The notes beneath the pieces were generated by a model. It saw only the letters and a list, made by a program, of their open reading frames with translations. It was not told where the DNA came from and searched no databases. Of a stretch of 7,281 nucleotides of DNA, positions 1 through 5,639 are shown one piece after another. The translations under genes and the position numbers were made by a program. Position 1 is the stretch's first letter; each line of letters starts with the position of its first letter. Source of the stretch: Dehalococcoidia bacterium (lineage in GTDB: Bacteria > Chloroflexota > Dehalococcoidia > GIF9 > UBA5629); assembly GCA_014384515.1 (NCBI GenBank), contig JACNFS010000066.1, positions 5,048-12,328 of the forward strand, written 5' to 3'.

Positions 1-341
1 CCCAGCATTACCACGAATTTCGCCTGTTGGATTAGTTGCTTGGCTACATGGTAAACCCGCTGTATCATCTCGTCGGGGCCACTCAACAAGGGCTGGATTT
101 CAGGTAGAGTATGAATTCCCAGCTTGTATATCTCCTGATCAAGCTCTATGTCATATAGCTCGAGATATTGTGAAGCGGCGATAATAGCTTGCGGTCCTTC
201 ACGGGTGCCGCTGTGCCATTCAGTAGTGCTATCATAGGGCACCGGCAGAATCACTACTTTGGCGGTTTCTAGGTCGGCGTAGGAGGATGGCAGTGCACCA
301 AAGTTCCGTGGTGGGGAAAATAACTCTTCTACATTTTGCAT
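1..341 (-). CDS. speB: Agmatinase-family ureohydrolase (SpeB-like), N-terminal part, cut by window edge
   Basis: The reading frame starts at ATG 341-339 and stays open to base 1, giving 113 N-terminal residues. I recognise the ureohydrolase (arginase/agmatinase) N-terminus from residues 34-50, VPYDSTTEWHSGTREGP, followed by AII and a YLELYD stretch. The visible part stops at VVMLG, just before the usual GGEHS metal-site region, so the manganese ligands lie outside the window and activity cannot be judged. In this family agmatine is hydrolysed to putrescine and urea; some relatives instead hydrolyse N1-aminopropylagmatine to spermidine. The start lies 3 bases past the speD stop and no good Shine-Dalgarno is visible, which suggests translational coupling to speD. 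An in-frame stop (the speD TGA region) directly upstream rules out a longer start. The family call is firm; the exact substrate is not settled. Confidence 0.85.
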   Translation of the reverse strand, partial: MQNVEELFSPPRNFGALPSSYADLETAKVVILPVPYDSTTEWHSGTREGPQAIIAASQYLELYDIELDQEIYKLGIHTLPEIQPLLSGPDEMIQRVYHVAKQLIQQAKFVVML

Positions 342-344
342 GCT

Positions 345-740
345 TCATACTGGGTGGAGCTGAGTCACTTCACTGACTTCTGCAAGGTCCGCTATGTTCC
401 AATCCCTGTTAATTAGGCTAGTCGTAAATCTAGTCAGTTGAAATGCGTCTCTAAAATCCCTAATGGCCTGCTCAGCATCGAAGTCCTTGCATGAGAAAAT
501 ATCGATATTCACATAGCAGCGCTCAACGAAGGTATGAATGCTGATATGACTTTCAGCGATGAAGACAAGTCCGGAAATCCCCCAATCTTCAGGCTTGGAG
601 CCGACATATCTGAAAACAGTCGGAGCCGAAATCTTGGTCATCCCAATTCGAGAAGGATAGGAGTCTAGCAGTTGGCAGATGTATTCCTCATCCTGTAGAA
701 GTTTAGAGTTGCTTCCATAACCATCAATAATCAGGTGCAT
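345..740 (-). CDS. speD: S-adenosylmethionine decarboxylase proenzyme, small bacterial/archaeal type
   Basis: A 131-residue protein, the normal length for the short prokaryotic SpeD class (the Thermotoga enzyme is about 130). SpeD decarboxylates SAM to supply the aminopropyl donor for spermidine synthesis. The hallmark ESHISIHTF lies at residues 63-71. By family knowledge the proenzyme cleaves itself between Glu63 and Ser64, and Ser64 becomes the pyruvoyl cofactor. His69 and Cys84 (in FSC) match the conserved processing and catalytic His and Cys, so all key residues are present. The start ATG at 740-738 is set by a strong AGGAGG site at 745-750. The gene sits 8 bases after cinA and 3 bases before a ureohydrolase gene, consistent with a polyamine operon. 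No spermidine synthase (speE) is visible in the window. Confidence 0.96.
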   Translation of the reverse strand: MHLIIDGYGSNSKLLQDEEYICQLLDSYPSRIGMTKISAPTVFRYVGSKPEDWGISGLVFIAESHISIHTFVERCYVNIDIFSCKDFDAEQAIRDFRDAFQLTRFTTSLINRDWNIADLAEVSEVTQLHPV

Positions 741-744
741 AGTC

Positions 745-750
745 CCTCCT
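745..750 (-). promoter_or_regulatory. speD ribosome binding site, overlapping the cinA stop codon
   Basis: The minus strand reads AGGAGG four bases before the speD ATG (740-738). The cinA stop TAG (751-749) shares its last two bases with this site, so ribosomes ending cinA translation arrive on the speD start signal. This fixes the speD start and suggests translational coupling. Confidence 0.85.
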
Positions 751-1972
751 AAAGCAAGATCCTCCTTAGCTCGAAGAGGGCTGAGGTAACTGCCCTCTGC
801 TTCACTTGCAGGCGATTACCGGGGTAGTTTTTGGCCAAGCTCTTCTTGCGCTGCCCGTCGTCAATGCCAACGAATATGGTACCAACTGGTTTACCTTCGA
901 TCTCGATTGGTCCTGTAACCCCAGTAAGGCCAACACCAATAGCTGTTCCTAGCTTATCTCGAGCAACTGTTGCCATAGCCTCGGCCGCTTCAGCGCTAAC
1001 GGCACCGTATTGAGAAATGAGTTGTGCATCAAGTCCAAAAGCTGCTTTGGCCTCGTCGGCGTAGGTGACCAGGCCTCCTCTAAAATACTTCGAGCTCCCC
1101 GAGACGTTGGTAATGACGTTGGCCAGAAGACCGCCAGTGGAAGACTCCATGGTGGCTAGAGTAAGCCCCTTTGCCATAAACAAAGCTCCAACAATGCTCT
1201 CGAGGCTCTCAGAATCCACGCCCCAGATATTATCATCTAGAATTGCCCGGATGTCAGCTTCGCGCTGATTAATTAGCTGTTGTGCTTCACTAGCGAGGCG
1301 AGCCTTGGCTGTGATGCGCAAGTGAATGCCATCAGCTTTGGCATATGTGGCCAGTGTCGGATTTGTAGCTGAAAGAAAGGGACTTACTAGCTCATCCACC
1401 TTGGCTTCAGTCAAATCAAAAATCTTAAGTGTTTTGGAAAGGATGACGGTGCCTTCTGTTCTTTGTTGTAGTCTAGGCAGTACTTCCTGCGTCCACATTA
1501 ATTGCATCTCACGTGGCGGGCCGGGCATGGTGACAATTATTCGCTCACCCCGTTCTATCCACCAGCCGGGAGCTGTGCCTCGGGGATTGGGGATTATTTG
1601 AGCCGAAGGAATAACTCCGGCTTGCCTAATGTTGCTTGGTGGCATCTCTATCTTATAATAACTAAATAGCTCCTGGAATTTCTTGACTAGGGCAGGGTCA
1701 ATCGTAATTTCCTCATTGAGTAGCTCAGCAATAGCCTCGCGAGTAATGTCATCCTGAGTAGGACCCAAACCACCGGTGGCGATAATAATGTCCGACCTTT
1801 GCCAGGCTTGCCGTAGGGTGTCGACTAGCCTGTGCTGATTATCACCGACCGTAGACATGAAGTGGATGTCGAGCCCGAGTAAAGGCAATTGACCGGCCAG
1901 GTAAGCGGAGTTTGTGTCAGTTATCTCTCCCAGAAGAAGTTCGGTGCCAATAGAGATTATCTCTGCTTTCAT
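749..1972 (-). CDS. cinA: CinA-like protein: MoCF/COG1058 domain fused to nicotinamide-nucleotide amidase (PncC) domain
   Basis: A 407-residue protein with the usual two-domain CinA layout and length. The N-terminal molybdopterin-binding-like (COG1058) domain, residues 1-170, shows GTELLLGEITDTN (9-21), ATGGLGPTQDD (65-75) and MPGPPREM (149-156). In studied homologues this domain acts as an ADP-ribose/NAD-derivative pyrophosphatase. The C-terminal domain, about 260-407, resembles PncC, which deamidates nicotinamide mononucleotide to nicotinate mononucleotide in NAD salvage. It shows ESSTGG (276-281), GSSKYF (292-297), YADEAK (304-309) and GKPVGT (360-365). Two small departures from the usual PncC form are visible: ESSTGG where ESCTGG is common, and a reduced glycine stretch after TGVTGP. 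The start ATG (1972-1970) has only a weak upstream site (GGCACGGG), so it may depend on translation of thiC, which ends 21 bases upstream. A role in competence is historical and is not implied here. Confidence 0.95.
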   Translation of the reverse strand: MKAEIISIGTELLLGEITDTNSAYLAGQLPLLGLDIHFMSTVGDNQHRLVDTLRQAWQRSDIIIATGGLGPTQDDITREAIAELLNEEITIDPALVKKFQELFSYYKIEMPPSNIRQAGVIPSAQIIPNPRGTAPGWWIERGERIIVTMPGPPREMQLMWTQEVLPRLQQRTEGTVILSKTLKIFDLTEAKVDELVSPFLSATNPTLATYAKADGIHLRITAKARLASEAQQLINQREADIRAILDDNIWGVDSESLESIVGALFMAKGLTLATMESSTGGLLANVITNVSGSSKYFRGGLVTYADEAKAAFGLDAQLISQYGAVSAEAAEAMATVARDKLGTAIGVGLTGVTGPIEIEGKPVGTIFVGIDDGQRKKSLAKNYPGNRLQVKQRAVTSALFELRRILL

Positions 1973-1993
1973 CCCGTGCCATAATCCATAACA

Positions 1994-3289
1994 CTAACAG
2001 CTAGTTGCTGAAATACCAAGATACTTTTCTACCAATGCCATAGCGCAGTAGTCGCCGCACATACTGCAAGCTGGCCCGGCGCTAGCATATTTGTTGTGAA
2101 CTAGCCGGACCTTTTCTGGGTCTAACGATAGTGCAGCCTGGGATTCCCAATCAAGATTCTTCCTAGCAACAGACATCTTCCTATCCCACTCGGCTGCTCT
2201 CTTGGTGCCTCTAGCAATGTCAGCGGCATGAGCGGCAATACGTGAAGCTATTACTCCTATTTTTACGTCCTCGGCATCGGGAAGTGAGAGGTGTTCTGCC
2301 GGAGTGACATAGCATAGGAAGTCTGCCCCTGAGGCAGCCGCGATAGCGCCGCCAATAGCGGCCGTGATATGGTCGTAGCCAGCAGCAACATCGGTTACCA
2401 AGGGCCCGAGGACATAAAACGGAGCTCCGTGGCAAAGGCTTTTCTCCAATTGGACATTGGTGGTAATCTGGTCTAGCGGCACGTGTCCAGGGCCCTCTAC
2501 CATTGCTTGGACGCCAGCGTCCCGAGCTCGGTCTACTAGTTCACCGAGGACAATGAGCTCCTCGACTTGAGCTCGGTCAGTAGCATCAGCCAAGCTCCCT
2601 GGGCGCATACCGTCGCCCAGGCTTAAGGTAACATCGAATCTGCGGGCCAAATCCAGTAGGCGGTCATAATACTCGTAGAGAGGGTTCTCCTGGTCATTGT
2701 GTAACATCCAACCAACAAGAAAAGCGCCACCTCGGGACACGATATCGGTCACTCGGCGCTGACGTTTTAGCCGCGCAATGGTTGCTTGGGTAACGCCACA
2801 GTGCACAGTCATGAAATCAACACCCTCTTCGGCTTGCTGCTCGATGGCAGCAAATAGGTCATCGATAGACATGTTTACTATTGCTCCATGCCGTTCGATG
2901 GCTTCGATGCCGGCTTGATATATGGGCACAGTACCTACAGGTAAGGTGCTAGCTGCCACAATTGTCTGGCGGATGGATGAAATGTCACCCCCGGTGCTCA
3001 GATCCATAACTGCATCAGCACCAAACTGAATAGTTAGGCGTAGTTTCTCCAGTTCACTATCTATTGAGCCATAATCAGACGAGGTGCCAATGTTGGCGTT
3101 GACCTTAACAGTTAGTCCCTTGCCTATGCCGCGGGGAACGAGGCTACTATGGTTAACATTAGCCGGGATTACAATTGTGCCCTCAGCCACATATTGCTGG
3201 ATAGTCTCCTCGCTCACACTTTCCTGTTGTGCTACATGCTTCATTTGAGGCGACAGAGCACCTTGCTTTGCCAGCTCTAGTTGAGTCAT
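1994..3289 (-). CDS. thiC: Phosphomethylpyrimidine synthase (HMP-P synthase), short ThiC type
   Basis: ThiC is a cytoplasmic radical-SAM enzyme that rearranges 5-aminoimidazole ribotide into HMP phosphate, the pyrimidine half of thiamine. With the start at ATG 3289-3287 it has 431 residues. A GTG at 3301-3299 would add four residues, but it sits on the GGAGAG Shine-Dalgarno, so I prefer the ATG; the following [10 protein letters not shown] is a typical ThiC start. Family motifs seen are GDGMRPG (225-231), EGPGHVPL (265-272) and [12 protein letters not shown] (304-315). His269 and His307 are likely the metal-binding histidines. The C-terminal [4Fe-4S] cysteines are 408, 411 and 415, spaced C-x2-C-x3-C rather than the C-x2-C-x4-C of long ThiC proteins. 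The protein lacks the long N-terminal domain of proteobacterial ThiC. A TPP riboswitch directly upstream argues for thiamine synthesis rather than the related benzimidazole (BzaF) role. Confidence 0.96.
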   Translation of the reverse strand: MTQLELAKQGALSPQMKHVAQQESVSEETIQQYVAEGTIVIPANVNHSSLVPRGIGKGLTVKVNANIGTSSDYGSIDSELEKLRLTIQFGADAVMDLSTGGDISSIRQTIVAASTLPVGTVPIYQAGIEAIERHGAIVNMSIDDLFAAIEQQAEEGVDFMTVHCGVTQATIARLKRQRRVTDIVSRGGAFLVGWMLHNDQENPLYEYYDRLLDLARRFDVTLSLGDGMRPGSLADATDRAQVEELIVLGELVDRARDAGVQAMVEGPGHVPLDQITTNVQLEKSLCHGAPFYVLGPLVTDVAAGYDHITAAIGGAIAAASGADFLCYVTPAEHLSLPDAEDVKIGVIASRIAAHAADIARGTKRAAEWDRKMSVARKNLDWESQAALSLDPEKVRLVHNKYASAGPACSMCGDYCAMALVEKYLGISATSC

Positions 3290-3293
3290 TCTT

Positions 3294-3299
3294 CTCTCC
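3294..3299 (-). promoter_or_regulatory. thiC ribosome binding site, decides the start codon
   Basis: The minus strand reads GGAGAG, ending four bases before ATG 3289-3287. A possible upstream GTG start (3301-3299) overlaps this site and is therefore unlikely to be used. The site lies only a few bases beyond the terminator U-run, so ribosome loading needs the transcript to pass the terminator. Confidence 0.7.
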
Positions 3300-3305
3300 A
3301 CAATG

Positions 3306-3349
3306 AAAAAACCAAGAACTCTAGTTGAGAACCACTAGACCCTTGGTTT
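3306..3349 (-). terminator. Intrinsic terminator of the TPP riboswitch expression platform
   Basis: On the minus-strand transcript AAACCAAG (3349-3342) pairs with CTTGGTTT (3316-3309). A second stem stacks above it, CTAGT (3338-3334) with ACTAG (3325-3321), separated by a small internal loop (GGT against AGTT) and closed by an 8-base loop. Six T residues (3311-3306) overlap and follow the lower stem. The hairpin lies between the aptamer and the thiC ribosome binding site, as expected for transcription attenuation. The 5' arm overlaps CCAAGGGT (3346-3339), which is exactly complementary to aptamer bases 3396-3389, giving a competing antiterminator. Confidence 0.8.
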
Positions 3350-3353
3350 GATA

Positions 3354-3452
3354 CCGCTTCCCTACGCTCGAATTATCAAAGTCAGGTTCCAAGGGTTCTC
3401 CGCCCCAGCGGAGTCTCAGCCTTCCGTCTCGATTCTGAGCACCCCCAGCGGC
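3354..3452 (-). promoter_or_regulatory. TPP riboswitch (THI element) aptamer upstream of thiC
   Basis: The minus-strand RNA carries the conserved THI-box parts in order: GGGGGTGC (3446-3439), CTGAGA (3419-3414), ACCCTTGGAACCTGA (3396-3382) and GCGTAGGGAAGCGG (3367-3354). Closing stem P1 is CCGCT (3451-3447) with AGCGG (3358-3354). P2 can form between GGGT (3444-3441) and ACCC (3396-3393). The optional extra hairpin is CTCCGC/GCGGAG with a TGGG loop (3413-3398). By family knowledge, thiamine pyrophosphate binding stabilises this fold and turns the downstream gene off, here most likely through the terminator at 3349-3306. The target gene, thiC, is the classic one for this riboswitch class. Confidence 0.96.
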
Positions 3453-3491
3453 TAACTAAAATCTCTGTCAACTTTCTAATATGTCACAATC

Positions 3492-3521
3492 AATATATCA
3501 TATATCGGCACAAAGCAGCAA
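3492..3521 (-). promoter_or_regulatory. Candidate sigma70 promoter for the riboswitch-thiC transcript
   Basis: Minus strand: -35-like TTGCTG (3521-3516), an 18-base spacer, and -10-like TATATT (3497-3492). The -10 matches the consensus at five of six positions; the -35 matches only TTG. Predicted transcription start is near 3485, about 30 bases before the aptamer. The surrounding AT-rich stretch suits a promoter, but shifted alternatives such as TATATG are possible. Confidence 0.35.
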
Positions 3522-3546
3522 GTAAAGCTCAGAAAAGCAGTGCTTC

Positions 3547-5181
3547 CTAACGCATTGACCTGTTTGCCCGCCGGATTAGTATTACAGACACCAGCACGAC
3601 AGCTATTAGTGCCACCGGAATGGCTAGAGATAGAATGAAGACTTGAGTAGACATCGGAATTACTTCAAATTCCCGGATCTCTGACCACTTACTTTCATTG
3701 CCGACATCATCTATTGCCCTCACCCTCCAACTGTAGCTCCCGGGGGCCAAAACATTCTCTTGTGACAGAGTATACTCTGAGCTGGGCAAATCCTCCTTCT
3801 CCAAAACAGGTGAGGCAAAGACATCAGTAGCGGCAATCTGAAAGATGTAGCCCACATCGTCAGAATCGGTGGCCTCTGACCAATGAAAAGTAGCTAGGGG
3901 CGACCCGAGAGTATCGTACCGGGTCCCTCTCAAATGGCCAACAATTCCGATTAGGTATTTGGCAGTCCCGGCCATCACGTCGCCAACCGAGCCAAAGATT
4001 TCCAGCTTAGCTTCTTGTTCAGGGGATAGTAATTTTGGGGCTGCGGGTGGGGTCTTCTCCGTGATAAAGCCAGCTTGAGCAGAGTTATCGTCACTGCCCA
4101 GAGCAGTTATTGTATGCTCTGTGCCTTCGCTTTGGGGAGCTTCTACGATGGCACTGAAGCTGCCTGTATCATCAGCGACAACCGCTGCATCTAGTGTCAT
4201 TTCATCAAAGCTAATAACTATTGCTTCGCCTTTGGCAAAACCGGTTCCTTTAACCGTCACTTCAGTACCTTTGTTTCCTGAAGCAGGCTGCAGTTCTATT
4301 TGTGGAATGACTTCAAAGTCAATGCTCGGTACGACGCCTATCGGCGTGAAACTGCTGCCGTAGACAACGATTGTGTGGTGTCCTTGAACGCTAGCCGGAA
4401 TTCCTAAAGTACGGCTAAAGCTACCATCAGTCTCGGCTACTATATTGCATTTGATTATTTCGCCATCATACTTTATGGTGATGCCGTCTTCACCAATCCG
4501 AAAGCCAAACCCATCGATTGTAATCTCCGTGCCCGCTGGGCCAGAAAGCGGTTCTGCTTTTGCCCAAGGAGAAATGATAAACATAACCTCAGCAACCTCA
4601 GCAGCGCCTGTCACGCTACCGAAAGCACCGATGAGGTGCTCACCTTTGGTCGCTCCTGGAGTGTCAAAATTCAGGCTCCATTTGCCAAGGCTGTCAGCAG
4701 CAATGGGTGAACCAGTTACAGCGTTACCATCCCAGGTTATTTCAATATCCCTCTCGAAAGCAGCGAAGCCCTCGCCCTTTATTGTAACTCTTGTATATGA
4801 TCGGGCAATGCGCGGGAAAGCTCTTATCTGCGGGAGCACTGTGAAGGTACCTGATGCTGAACTGCCCGTCCAATGACTATCATCGGTAACTTCGATAATA
4901 TGTTCGCCCCTGCTCGCAGAAGGAATATCCAGACTGTAACTTAGTTCACCTGTTTCAGTGATAGGCACGTCTTGAACTATAACCTGACCATCCCAGTGAA
5001 TAGTTGCCAGCTGACCGACAAAGCCCTCGCCGCTGATTAGTACGGATGTATTTACGGTGCCAGAGGTGGGATCCAGAGTGATGCCAGCAGCAGCATGCAC
5101 GGGAACGGGGAACACCAGAAGTATCAATGGAAGGAGAACAATACTTAGACCCAAGGCTGGGCATAAGGCTTTGATATGCAT
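3547..5181 (-). CDS. Secreted, membrane-anchored TIG/IPT-repeat protein with fibronectin-III-like domain
   Basis: A 544-residue protein from ATG 5181-5179. A TTG just before it could also start, but ATG is favoured. Residues 1-32 form a signal peptide: a Lys near the start, a long Leu/Ile/Val core and an AAA cleavage region. Four immunoglobulin-like TIG/IPT repeats follow at about 33-116, 117-204, 205-292 and 293-375. Each repeats the pattern P-x-SG-x-x-GT-x-V-x-I-x-G-x-GF near its start and G-S/K-F/W-S...P...G-x-H-x-I near its end; repeat 2 has lost the PxSG start. Residues about 379-508 resemble a fibronectin-III domain (FHWSEATD, YSWRVRAIDDVGNESKWSE). Residues about 513-536 are a transmembrane helix, followed by a basic tail, RRANRSMR. 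No sortase motif is present. The protein should be anchored in the membrane with most of its mass outside. Binding or adhesion is a plausible role, but the ligand is unknown. Confidence 0.85.
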   Translation of the reverse strand: MHIKALCPALGLSIVLLPLILLVFPVPVHAAAGITLDPTSGTVNTSVLISGEGFVGQLATIHWDGQVIVQDVPITETGELSYSLDIPSASRGEHIIEVTDDSHWTGSSASGTFTVLPQIRAFPRIARSYTRVTIKGEGFAAFERDIEITWDGNAVTGSPIAADSLGKWSLNFDTPGATKGEHLIGAFGSVTGAAEVAEVMFIISPWAKAEPLSGPAGTEITIDGFGFRIGEDGITIKYDGEIIKCNIVAETDGSFSRTLGIPASVQGHHTIVVYGSSFTPIGVVPSIDFEVIPQIELQPASGNKGTEVTVKGTGFAKGEAIVISFDEMTLDAAVVADDTGSFSAIVEAPQSEGTEHTITALGSDDNSAQAGFITEKTPPAAPKLLSPEQEAKLEIFGSVGDVMAGTAKYLIGIVGHLRGTRYDTLGSPLATFHWSEATDSDDVGYIFQIAATDVFASPVLEKEDLPSSEYTLSQENVLAPGSYSWRVRAIDDVGNESKWSEIREFEVIPMSTQVFILSLAIPVALIAVVLVSVILIRRANRSMR

Positions 5182-5190
5182 CAACTTTGT

Positions 5191-5196
5191 CCTCCT
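5191..5196 (-). promoter_or_regulatory. Ribosome binding site of the TIG-repeat protein gene
   Basis: The minus strand has a perfect AGGAGG, nine bases before ATG 5181-5179 and six bases before the alternative TTG 5184-5182. The spacing suits either codon, so the first residue is not fully settled. Confidence 0.75.
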
Positions 5197-5300
5197 GTCA
5201 TCCTGCCAACGAAGTCTAAACTAATCAATCGCATTGAAAATAAGGTTCAGGCGAGTGCGAAGCAATTACTGTTCTTGACATGCTAGTGCTGCACATGTAG

Positions 5301-5331
5301 CTTATAGTAATCGGGCCAGAAAATCAATCAA
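5301..5331 (-). promoter_or_regulatory. Weak candidate promoter for the TIG-repeat protein gene
   Basis: On the minus strand TATAAG (5306-5301) matches the -10 consensus at five of six positions. TTGATT occurs twice upstream (5331-5326 and 5327-5322), giving spacers of 19 or 15 bases, neither ideal. A start near 5294 would leave a leader of roughly 110 bases. I see no riboswitch or strong hairpin in that leader. Confidence 0.25.
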
Positions 5332-5396
5332 TACTGACCTCTGATGAGGAGAACTAGCATTTGGTCATGAGCCGCCTGATAGATGGGTTACTCGGC

Positions 5397-5426
5397 TTGA
5401 CACGATAAAGGTCATATTGATAGACT
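5397..5426 (+). promoter_or_regulatory. Candidate sigma70 promoter of tRNA-Asp
   Basis: A perfect TTGACA (5397-5402), an 18-base spacer and TAGACT (5421-5426), a four-of-six match to TATAAT. Predicted start is near 5433, about 40 bases before the mature tRNA. Its placement and strand fit the tRNA gene. Confidence 0.5.
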
Positions 5427-5442
5427 CTTGGAGGTCCAGGTT

Positions 5443-5461
5443 GCCCAAGAGAAGCTTGGGC
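5443..5461 (+). other. Perfect 7-bp hairpin in the tRNA-Asp 5' leader
   Basis: GCCCAAG (5443-5449) and CTTGGGC (5455-5461) form a perfect inverted repeat around the loop AGAAG. It ends 13 bases before the mature tRNA. No T-run follows, so it is not a standard terminator. It may act in precursor processing or be a remnant; no function can be shown from sequence alone. Confidence 0.45.
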
Positions 5462-5474
5462 CATTCCTAAGTGC

Positions 5475-5551
5475 GGCCCCGTGGTGTAGCGGTCTAACAT
5501 GCCACCCTGTCACGGTGGAGATCGTCGGTTCGAATCCGATCGGGGTCGCCA
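5475..5551 (+). tRNA. tRNA-Asp (anticodon GTC)
   Basis: A complete 77-base cloverleaf. The acceptor stem is GGCCCCG (5475-5481) with CGGGGTC (5541-5547), including one G-U pair. The anticodon stem is CCACC/GGTGG (5502-5506, 5514-5518) around loop CTGTCAC, with anticodon GTC at 5509-5511. A five-base variable loop follows. The T stem is GTCGG/CCGAT around TTCGAAT (5529-5535). The discriminator base is G (5548), the normal identity base for aspartate tRNA, and the CCA end is encoded (5549-5551). It decodes GAC and GAU. It is the only plus-strand gene and converges with the flavin fusion gene that ends at 5640. No convincing terminator is visible in the 88 bases between them. Confidence 0.97.
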
Positions 5552-5639
5552 GCAACATTTCTGCCATATCCTACTCCCGTCACACTGCTGAAAACGTGTT
5601 TGAAGTGGTAGCGGGTCTCAGTTGATGGCCCTCACCCCT

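Noticed and set aside
831..1601. Plus-strand open frames of 60-91 codons opposite cinA
   Set aside because: They are antisense to a well-supported gene, lack ribosome binding sites, and show no recognisable protein features.
3290..3301. GTG at 3301 as the thiC start
   Set aside because: It overlaps the GGAGAG ribosome binding site, while ATG 3289 is correctly spaced from that site and gives a typical ThiC N-terminus.
3466..3471. Minus-strand TTGACA just upstream of the TPP aptamer as a -35 box
   Set aside because: A matching -10 would fall inside the aptamer 5' strand (around 3443-3448, GC-rich), which cannot serve as a -10 and would remove the aptamer start from the transcript.
3528..3550. 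Small hairpin (AAGC-ACT-GCTT) after the TIG-protein stop codon as a terminator
   Set aside because: The stem is only about 4 bp and there is no real U-run, so I do not call a terminator.
5275..5308. Plus-strand TTGACA followed by TATAGT, as a second tRNA promoter
   Set aside because: The spacer is 22 bases, too long for sigma70, and no better -10 lies at 16-18 bases. The promoter at 5397-5426 fits better.
5341..5354. CTGATGAG, resembling the core of a hammerhead ribozyme
   Set aside because: No matching GAAA core element and no three-stem arrangement are visible nearby; an eight-base match alone is expected by chance.
5428..5625. Plus-strand open frame of 65 codons
   Set aside because: It runs straight through the complete tRNA-Asp and has no protein-like motifs, so it is a chance frame.
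5475..5639. tRNA-Asp 3' end as an integration site, with the flavin fusion gene as acquired DNA
   Set aside because: No repeat of the tRNA 3' end, no integrase and no clear change in base composition are visible in the window.
5552..5639. Imperfect inverted repeat (CCCG...CGGG, CACAC...GTGTT) between the tRNA and the fusion gene as a bidirectional terminator
   Set aside because: The pairing needs several bulges and no T-run follows on either strand.
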